Shown in pieces: positions 58,457 through 64,000 of a stretch of 64,000 nt of DNA; positions within the stretch are counted from its first letter, which is position 1, and each line of letters opens with the position of its first letter. The notes under the pieces are model-generated. The model was not told where the DNA came from, did no database searches, and saw only the letters and a program-made list of their open reading frames with translations. The position numbers and the translations under genes are program-made. The stretch is from Alphaproteobacteria bacterium (lineage in GTDB: Bacteria; Pseudomonadota; Alphaproteobacteria; UBA9219), in NCBI GenBank assembly GCA_028690155.1, contig JAQVBU010000005.1:1-64000 (forward strand), written 5' to 3'.

Positions 58457-59476
58457 ATGTTCCCACAAGAAGATCAAAACCTAAACCTAAACGGCATTAC
58501 ATGCCGCCATTCCCGCCGAACTCTTCAGTTCCAGACTCTCGATGAGGTGTGTCGGGCTGTTCTTGCCTATGAAGAAATCTATGGGAAAAAGCCCCCTTCG
58601 CTTTCTTACACGGCGCTTAAAAAGAACGGGGAACTCCGACCGCCAAAAGAAGATCCTTTCAATAATCGGCATGAAGCTTCGAAACACAAATCGGTCTTTG
58701 CAGAAACGGTTGCCAAGGATATCGCGGATACATTTTGCTCCTCTCATTCTTATTATGGCCAATCATGGGGAGATGATGGTTTTGGGGTCTTTCGTCGATG
58801 CCGCCTTGAGGTTCGCCGTTTGAGGGATGGAACGTTTTCTCTCTCTCTTTTTTCGGCAAAGAAAGGGCATGAAGTCGAGTCCGTTTTAGCCGAGTGCCTT
58901 CACGTGCCAATCGGTTATGATTTTTGTGAAATCGAACGGACATACAGGGTCGAGAAGAATCAAGGCTTTTCTATTCCCCTTGAAGATATTGAGGCTGTTT
59001 ACACGGCATGGGATCAACCCTTCAATAAAAGAGCGTTTTTCAGCACCTTCACCACATGCCGTCATTGTTCCATCCCACATTGTCTGGAAGGCGAGTCCCA
59101 GAAAAAACCTTTAAAATCTTTGATGACAAGTTATACATCGCCAGTCCTTGTCGTTAGTGACGACACGCTTTCTGCGACAATTGAGTTAACGCCCTCTCGT
59201 TCCGTGACACCCCACAAGAACCGAACTTACTTGAAGCGGCCTGAAGGCCATACTTTCAAAATCAAGAACGGAATGCTGATGGGGCCCGCATGCTTAGGAT
59301 GGTATGGAAACGCGATAGCGGCAGGGTTAACGTTGACCATTCAGCCCAAAGATGGACCAACTTATAATCAAGCCCTTGAAGAACGCATCAGGCATATGGC
59401 CGACGCCGTTCATGATTTTTGGATGCCTGCTGTGCAAAGGTTGAGGCCTATGCCACCCCCTTCTCCAAGTCTTTAA
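58457..59476 (+). CDS. Unknown protein with a small Cys/His cluster
   Basis: This 339-residue protein has no family I can name. A GAGGAA ribosome site is well placed before the ATG. It starts with Asn-rich residues and CRHSRR. Mid-protein TCRHCSIPHCLEG gives a C-x2-C-x4-C with nearby His that might bind metal, or form disulfides if exported. The region GMLMGPACLGWYGNAIAAGL is mildly hydrophobic but too short and polar for a clear membrane helix. It ends with a Pro-rich tail. No signal peptide is seen. It is convergent with ackA, one base apart. Confidence 0.7.
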   Translation: MFPQEDQNLNLNGITCRHSRRTLQFQTLDEVCRAVLAYEEIYGKKPPSLSYTALKKNGELRPPKEDPFNNRHEASKHKSVFAETVAKDIADTFCSSHSYYGQSWGDDGFGVFRRCRLEVRRLRDGTFSLSLFSAKKGHEVESVLAECLHVPIGYDFCEIERTYRVEKNQGFSIPLEDIEAVYTAWDQPFNKRAFFSTFTTCRHCSIPHCLEGESQKKPLKSLMTSYTSPVLVVSDDTLSATIELTPSRSVTPHKNRTYLKRPEGHTFKIKNGMLMGPACLGWYGNAIAAGLTLTIQPKDGPTYNQALEERIRHMADAVHDFWMPAVQRLRPMPPPSPSL

Positions 59477-59477
59477 C

Positions 59478-60740
59478 CTAAAGAGAAGAGTGAGCCCGAC
59501 GAGGAGCGCCCAAGGCCGCGTTTTGGCTTTGATCGGCGTTTTGAAGCTTGGCGCAAATCCCGACGGAGTCCCGCGCAATCACAAGCTCTTCATTTGTCGG
59601 AATGACAAAGATCTTGACGGGCGAGCTATCGGTACTGATTTCCGTTTCCTTTCCGTAAACGGAATTTTTGTTCGTGTCGATGTAAGCGCCGAGAAATTCA
59701 AGTCCGTGGCAGATACGGCTGCGCATGCTGATTGAATTTTCGCCCAAGCCTGCCGTAAAGACAATCGCATCAACCCCGCCCATCGTCGCCGCATAGCTTC
59801 CGATATATTTCCGGATGCTGTGCACATAGACTTCCAGCGCGATGTTGGCGCGGTTATGCCCTTGAAGAGCCGCCTCTTCAATGTCTCGAACATCGTTTGA
59901 TATGCCCGATAGCCCCAGAAGCCCGGATTTTTTATTCATATAGGCATCGATCTCTTCTGGCGACATGCCGGTCTTTTTCATCAGAAAGGGAATAATCGCC
60001 GGATCTATATCGCCGCAGCGCGTCCCCATCACGAGGCCTTCAAGCGGTGTGAGGCCCATGCTTGTGTCGACGCAGCACCCGTTCAGAATCGCGGCGACGC
60101 TGGCCCCGTTACCAAGATGGCACGTGATAATGCGGCGTGCTTTTTCTACACCTCCCATCAGGGCAAGAGCCCGTTGAGAGACATACCGATGCGACGTTCC
60201 GTGGAACCCATACCTTCGGACGCCGTATTTTTCGAAAGCTTCATAAGGCAGCCCGTAGAGATAGGCATGAGGCGGCATCGTTTGGTGAAAGCCCGTATCG
60301 AATACCGCTATTTGAGGAACGTCCGGCATCAACTTTTCGCAGGCCTTTATACCAAGAATATTGGCCGGATTGTGCAGGGGGCCCAGCTCGACACATTCCT
60401 CTATCGCCTCTATGACATCGGGCGTAATCAAGACCGAGTCGCTAAACTTCATGCCCCCGTGTAGAACGCGATGCCCGACGGCCGCAATCTCATTTAAAGA
60501 TTCAATCACACCGATCGTTGGGTCGACAAGGGAATCCAGAACCATACGAATGCCGACGCCATGATCGTTGATAGGCCTTGATAAGGTAACCCTATCTTTA
60601 TGAGCCGGCTGATGGATGAAGGAAGCTTTGTCCATACCGATGCGTTCCATCAAGCCCTTGGCTAGAACGGCTTCGTTACGCATATCGAAAAGTTGATACT
60701 TTATTGAAGAACTTCCGCAGTTGATGACAAGAACAATCAT
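59478..60740 (-). CDS. ackA: Acetate kinase
   Basis: This 420-residue ASKHA-fold enzyme makes ATP and acetate from acetyl phosphate, and the reverse. Signatures are VLVINCGSSSIKYQLFDM at the N terminus and YGFHGTSHRYVSQRALALM in the middle, with ICHLGNGAS replaced by the similar ITCHLGNGASVAAI, and a C-terminal IPTNEELVIARD. An AAGGAG lies upstream of the ATG. No pta is adjacent; the partner enzyme must be elsewhere. It would complete energy conservation from the PFOR-made acetyl-CoA. Confidence 0.96.
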   Translation of the reverse strand: MIVLVINCGSSSIKYQLFDMRNEAVLAKGLMERIGMDKASFIHQPAHKDRVTLSRPINDHGVGIRMVLDSLVDPTIGVIESLNEIAAVGHRVLHGGMKFSDSVLITPDVIEAIEECVELGPLHNPANILGIKACEKLMPDVPQIAVFDTGFHQTMPPHAYLYGLPYEAFEKYGVRRYGFHGTSHRYVSQRALALMGGVEKARRIITCHLGNGASVAAILNGCCVDTSMGLTPLEGLVMGTRCGDIDPAIIPFLMKKTGMSPEEIDAYMNKKSGLLGLSGISNDVRDIEEAALQGHNRANIALEVYVHSIRKYIGSYAATMGGVDAIVFTAGLGENSISMRSRICHGLEFLGAYIDTNKNSVYGKETEISTDSSPVKIFVIPTNEELVIARDSVGICAKLQNADQSQNAALGAPRRAHSSL

Positions 60741-60816
60741 AGAGGCAACTCCTTAGGAACGGGGTTGGACTAGAAACGGAAAGACCTTGTTCGTTATACC
60801 TTTGTATTCCTTAGCC

Positions 60817-60832
60817 GACGCATATGTGCGTC
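60817..60832. promoter_or_regulatory. Inverted repeat upstream of ackA
   Basis: GACGCATATGTGCGTC has perfect 6-base arms around TATG and lies 77 bases upstream of the ackA start codon, a position suited to an operator. No regulator can be named. Confidence 0.4.
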
Positions 60833-60946
60833 ATCGAGGACTCCAAAGTATTAGGAAGAACACACCTTGATTGTTGATTCTCTAAACAAAAAGAATATGT
60901 CTGCGCAAGGACCTTTTGCAAAAAGACTGCCCAAAGAAACGATGCT

Positions 60947-60969
60947 GCACCGCACTTATTGCGGTGCAT
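60947..60969. repeat. Perfect 9-base inverted repeat in the ackA upstream region
   Basis: TGCACCGCA and TGCGGTGCA flank a CTTAT loop. No T-run follows closely on either strand, so it is not a good intrinsic terminator. It may be an operator, an RNA hairpin in a long ackA leader, or a processing site. Confidence 0.5.
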
Positions 60970-61239
60970 ATAATTCATTTTTGAACAATACGATTGTGCT
61001 TCCTTTTTCAGAACACCTTTTGTGACGCGATGTTTGTCATGATCGATCCATCGCTTTTCTTTGTCTTAACCTTTTTTATCGCACTGCACTTCTTGCTGTG
61101 CACACACGAGGTCAAAAAGATATAAAAATTGCGTGTCCGTTTCTCAGACCTACTATATTTTGTGGGTATCGTTAAAAAATCCTATCGATTCGACTCAAAA
61201 TCTTTCGCCATTAGCGAACCGGCGCAGCTTCGAAAACAC

Positions 61240-61265
61240 GATCACCGACATAGATCACCGACATA
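61240..61265. repeat. 13-base perfect tandem duplication at the end of the MBL-fold gene
   Basis: GATCACCGACATA is present twice in direct succession (61240-61252 and 61253-61265). The unit is not a multiple of three, so it shifts the reading frame at the 3' end of the minus-strand gene and creates its stop codon. Confidence 0.9.
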
Positions 61266-61898
61266 AGGGTTATTTTTCCGTTCTTCGCCGAACGTTGAGG
61301 GTTCGCCATGACCGGGAATGAAGAAAACATCGCCCAACGGCCAAAGTTTTTGCGTGATCGAGCGGATTAAATCGGACGGGCTGCTTTGTGGCAAATCGGC
61401 GCGGCCAATCGAGCCTTTGAACAAGACATCGCCCACGGCGGCAAAGTTATTTTCTTTATTATAGAACACAACGTGTCCCGGCGTATGGCCCGGACAGTGA
61501 AAAACTTTCCACGTTGTTTCGCCCATGGTCACGGTATCACCGTCTTCAAGCCACCGGTCGGGATCGAACCGCTCCATATGGGGAAGACCTTGATACAGAC
61601 CATGTTGAGGAATATTATCGATCCAGAATTTGTCTGCCTTTTGCGGCCCTTCTATAATTGCGCCCGTGGCGGCCTTCAACGCTTTGGCCCCTCCCCCATG
61701 GTCGAAATGGCCGTGTGTAATCCAAATCTTTTCGACCGTTAGTCCGTTCTTTTTAACAACATCAAGAATGCGGTCGATTTCATATCCTGGATCGATGACC
61801 GTACATTTTTTTGTCTTCGAGCAGGCGACGATCGTGCAGTTCTGATAAAGGGGCGTCACAGGAACGATGACGTACGTTATGGATGGGGTCGAAGGCAT
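61242..61898 (-). CDS. Metallo-beta-lactamase-fold hydrolase (YcbL/glyoxalase II-like)
   Basis: This 218-residue enzyme has all expected metal ligands: THGHFDHGGG (HxHxDH), CPGHTPGHVVF (His), VGDVLFKGSIGR (Asp), and IPGHGEPSTFGEER (last His). The shape matches small glyoxalase II-like thioesterases such as YcbL. It could hydrolyse S-lactoylglutathione or other thioesters. The C terminus NPYVGDLCR is cut short by a 13-base tandem duplication that shifts the frame; without it the end would read NPYVGDRVFEAAPVR. The active site is upstream of this change and should be intact. AAGGA precedes the ATG. Confidence 0.9.
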   Translation of the reverse strand: MPSTPSITYVIVPVTPLYQNCTIVACSKTKKCTVIDPGYEIDRILDVVKKNGLTVEKIWITHGHFDHGGGAKALKAATGAIIEGPQKADKFWIDNIPQHGLYQGLPHMERFDPDRWLEDGDTVTMGETTWKVFHCPGHTPGHVVFYNKENNFAAVGDVLFKGSIGRADLPQSSPSDLIRSITQKLWPLGDVFFIPGHGEPSTFGEERKNNPYVGDLCR

Positions 61899-61921
61899 CT
61901 GTTTTTTTCCTTTTTATGCTG

Positions 61922-62662
61922 TTATGCCGGCGATGGTTCCTCGAGACTTTTCGCCTTTTCGTCGCCGTACCCTAACCTTTTATCGTTTACACGGATGTTG
62001 CGTTGGCGTGCGTGAAAGAAATTCGAAGGGTTTCCATACCCCGCAACATACTCAACGTTGCCCAAGGGCCAAAGTTTCTGTGTAATTGAACGGACTAACT
62101 CCTTTGTATTGCTGTCGGTTGCAAACGACCGTACCGTCGAGTTTTCCTTCAAAATATCGCCGATAGCGGCAAAATTGTTTGCCTTGTTATAAAACACGAC
62201 ATGGCCCGGCGTATGGCCCGGACAATGAAGAACCTGCCACGTTGTCTCGCCGACGGTCACGGTATCACCGTCTTCCAGCCAGCGGTCTGGTTTGAAAGGC
62301 GTCAAGTCCGGAAGGTTGTAGAGATAAGCGTGACGTAAGATATTATGCTTGATTTTCTTTTCATCCGCTTTATGGGGCCCTTCAATAATGGCGCCTGTTT
62401 CCTCTTTCAGGGTTTGCGCGCCGCCACAGTGATCGAAGTGGCCGTGGGTGATCCATATTTTTTTAATCTCCAAATTATATTGCTGTGCCGCGCGCAAAAT
62501 GTTTTCTACATCGCCGCCGGGATCGATAACCGCGCATTCATTCGTTTTTAAACATCCGATAAGGGTGCAATTTTGTTGAAGGCGCGTAACCGGGACAATA
62601 AGGCATTGTATCGAGGGCTTAACGGATGGCTTTGAAAAATAATTTTTCGTTGAATTTTTCAT
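61922..62662 (-). CDS. Degenerate paralogue of the MBL-fold hydrolase
   Basis: This 246-residue protein is a clear tandem copy of the next gene: shared ITHGHFDHCGG, RWLEDGDTVTVGETTW and HCPGHTPGHVVFYNKANNF. The final metal-binding His is lost: PGHGEPS in the sister is AGYGNPS here. The loop after GDILKEN also differs from the sister's LFKGSIGRADLP, and the C-terminal 35 residues are unrelated and charged. It probably cannot bind a normal two-metal site. It may be a pseudoenzyme, altered in function, or decaying. The reading frame is still open. It has a 23-base gap to its sister. Confidence 0.82.
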   Translation of the reverse strand: MKNSTKNYFSKPSVKPSIQCLIVPVTRLQQNCTLIGCLKTNECAVIDPGGDVENILRAAQQYNLEIKKIWITHGHFDHCGGAQTLKEETGAIIEGPHKADEKKIKHNILRHAYLYNLPDLTPFKPDRWLEDGDTVTVGETTWQVLHCPGHTPGHVVFYNKANNFAAIGDILKENSTVRSFATDSNTKELVRSITQKLWPLGNVEYVAGYGNPSNFFHARQRNIRVNDKRLGYGDEKAKSLEEPSPA

Positions 62663-62682
62663 TGTAGGTCCCTTGGTAAAAA

Positions 62683-64000
62683 TTATGCATAGCGTAACTT
62701 CATAATGGCCCGATGTAAAAGATCGGCGCCTTTTTCCGACATGATGGATTCCGGATGAAATTGAAAGCCGATGAAGCCGGCGCCTTCCATGGCGATAATG
62801 CGTTTGTTTTCATCGAGATCAAAACGAATGTCCGTATGACGCGCGGCGGCATCGTTGAAGACGGGGGAAAACGAGTTATAGAAGCCAAGGCGATAGTCCT
62901 TGCCCTGAACGGAGACAAGGCGTTGCATGCCCTGTGTGGAATGAGCCTGACGCTGAACGTCGATTTCCAAGCTCACCGCCAAAGCTTGATGCCCGAGGCA
63001 AATGCCCAGAACCGGCGTTCGTTCGGCTGACAAAACGGAAAGAATGTCCTGTAAGGCTTTCATGCGCGGATGGGTCATATCCGTCGGATCGCCGGGCCCC
63101 GGCCCCACAAGGACAAGATCGCTTGCATCTTGTTTCGGATCGAACGCAAGGCTGTCGATGACCCGGACGTCCGCGTGCATGGTTCGCAGCATATGCGCGA
63201 GCATGAACGCGAAATCGTCTTCGTTATTCAAAATCGTAACGGTTGTTCCCGCCAGAGACGGCAGAGCCTCGGCATGAGGATCCTGACGGTTCATCCAGAA
63301 CGACGAGAGACAGCGGTTGCGCGCGCGCAAAACCGGCTCTGTCTCTCGGCGCAATTCGTCGGTCATATAGGTTTGCTGAAGTTGTGCGGCGCCCGTCAGC
63401 ATGCCTAAAAGCCCCAAGGCCTTGGCGCGGGACTCCTTGGCTTCGTTCGCCGGTACGGAATCGCGGACAAGCCCGCCGCCCGCCTGAACGCGGAAAGCCC
63501 CTGTCCCGTCGATTTCGGCGCAGCGGATCAGGATGGCGCAATCCACGTCGCCGTTGGGGGAGTCGGTACGGGGATTGCGATAGATTCCTATTTCCCCGGC
63601 GTAATAACGGCGCGACCGGCCTTCGTATTTATGGATGATCCGCGCGGCGCTTTCCATCGGCGACCCGACGACGGTGGGGGCATGAAGCGTGCGGCGTAGC
63701 GCGGCCATGGTGTCGCGGCCCCGGCGGCCGACAAGACGGTATTCGGTATGGACGACCGCGCCGACTTCGCGCAGGAAGGGACCTTCAACCTCGCCCCCGT
63801 CGGGGCAGATCACGCCCATAATTTTCATTTCCTCATCGACAACCTGAAACAGTTCGTTGACTTCCTTGGGATCTTTCAAAAAAGCGTCCAGACGCGTTTC
63901 AAATGTTTCTCGGTCCTCTTTACGCAACGTTCCGGCGATCGGTGCCATAAGCGTCTCATTTCCTTGGATTTCAAGATGCCGTTCCGGCGTGGCGCCGAGG
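62683..64000 (-). CDS. Fused PhzE/TrpE-TrpG-type aminochorismate or anthranilate synthase, C-terminal part
   Basis: The frame is open to the window edge; the visible part is about 438 residues and the N terminus lies outside. The first visible residues GATPERHLEIQG then MAPIAGTLR are the chorismate-binding core, so the ATG at 63948 is internal. VVDEEMKIMGVICPDGG, HTEYRLVGR and LHAPTVVGSPMESAARII resemble PhzE (2-amino-2-desoxyisochorismate synthase) more than rhizobial TrpE(G), as I recall them. The C-terminal glutamine amidotransferase has the nucleophile in GICLGHQAL and the His/Glu in FQFHPES. It supplies ammonia to convert chorismate to anthranilate or ADIC. Which product is made cannot be settled from this part. 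Confidence 0.85.
   Translation of the reverse strand, partial: LGATPERHLEIQGNETLMAPIAGTLRKEDRETFETRLDAFLKDPKEVNELFQVVDEEMKIMGVICPDGGEVEGPFLREVGAVVHTEYRLVGRRGRDTMAALRRTLHAPTVVGSPMESAARIIHKYEGRSRRYYAGEIGIYRNPRTDSPNGDVDCAILIRCAEIDGTGAFRVQAGGGLVRDSVPANEAKESRAKALGLLGMLTGAAQLQQTYMTDELRRETEPVLRARNRCLSSFWMNRQDPHAEALPSLAGTTVTILNNEDDFAFMLAHMLRTMHADVRVIDSLAFDPKQDASDLVLVGPGPGDPTDMTHPRMKALQDILSVLSAERTPVLGICLGHQALAVSLEIDVQRQAHSTQGMQRLVSVQGKDYRLGFYNSFSPVFNDAAARHTDIRFDLDENKRIIAMEGAGFIGFQFHPESIMSEKGADLLHRAIMKLRYA

Larger units (their letters stand above)
60741..61241. other. Gene-free region upstream of ackA
   Basis: These 501 bases lie between the ackA start and the end of the metallo-beta-lactamase-fold gene, all on the minus strand. 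They hold two inverted repeats (60817-60832 and 60947-60969) and AT-rich sequence. I see no supported gene and no FNR-type TTGAT-N4-ATCAA site. Confidence 0.6.

Noticed and set aside
61133..61321. 62-codon plus-strand frame
   Set aside because: It overlaps the end of the well-supported MBL-fold gene on the other strand and has no ribosome site.
1..64000. CRISPR array, insertion sequences, prophage genes
   Set aside because: No regularly spaced repeats, transposases, integrases or phage structural genes were seen anywhere in the window.

Overview
The window reads as the chromosome of an alphaproteobacterium of roughly balanced GC. The evidence is an SspB of the alphaproteobacterial type, a three-gene proton-translocating transhydrogenase (pntAA, pntAB, pntB), a ppdK gene directly behind a glycyl-tRNA synthetase gene, and dense head-to-tail operons with ATGA or TGATG overlaps. 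A giant pyruvate:ferredoxin oxidoreductase, a fused Nfn-type transhydrogenase, pyruvate phosphate dikinase and acetate kinase suggest micro-oxic or fermentative energy metabolism. A chemoreceptor gene suggests motility. I cannot name the genus.

Layout. 1-47: the 3' end of initiator tRNA-fMet. 0.15-6.2 kb (minus): a Liv-type ABC importer with a fused LivH-LivM permease, two tandem binding proteins, and a possible 37-residue gene between livG and livF. 6.8-14.6 kb (plus): a 1658-residue PFOR overlapping a 940-residue NfnB-NfnA fusion. 14.6-16.6 kb (minus): trpB-trpA. 16.8-22.2 kb: a Bcr/CflA-type exporter, a DUF3141 protein, and a convergent Cache chemoreceptor. 22.5-29.5 kb: an RND efflux operon with a divergent TetR repressor and a palindromic operator between them, then a hotdog thioesterase.

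29.6-36.3 kb is the unusual part. It holds two divergent genes, both with zinc-metalloprotease HExxH motifs. One is a 575-residue protein with a lethal-factor-like third-ligand motif. The other is about 1515 residues, with an M48-like peptidase at the N terminus and a degenerate ABC1/UbiB-type kinase fold at the C terminus. A strong terminator and tRNA-Glu(CTC) follow.

36.5-64 kb is mostly housekeeping: sspB, a PH-domain membrane protein, trxB, a single-chain GlyRS gene plus ppdK, dgt, mnmA, map, two paralogous unknown genes, aroC, an unknown gene, fabI, prfC, murB, pntB/pntAB/unknown/pntAA, tRNA-Pro(CGG), a DMT transporter, an unknown gene, ackA, two tandem metallo-beta-lactamase-fold genes (one missing a metal ligand), and the C-terminal part of a fused PhzE/TrpE-TrpG-type synthase running off the right edge.

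Functionally, PFOR can make acetyl-CoA and reduced ferredoxin. The fused Nfn would couple ferredoxin and NADH to NADPH, alongside the membrane Pnt complex. AckA can make ATP from acetyl phosphate, although no pta gene is visible here. aroC, the PhzE/TrpEG-like gene and trpAB cover parts of chorismate-to-tryptophan (or aminochorismate) metabolism. Function calls come from reading motifs by eye; no database search was run.
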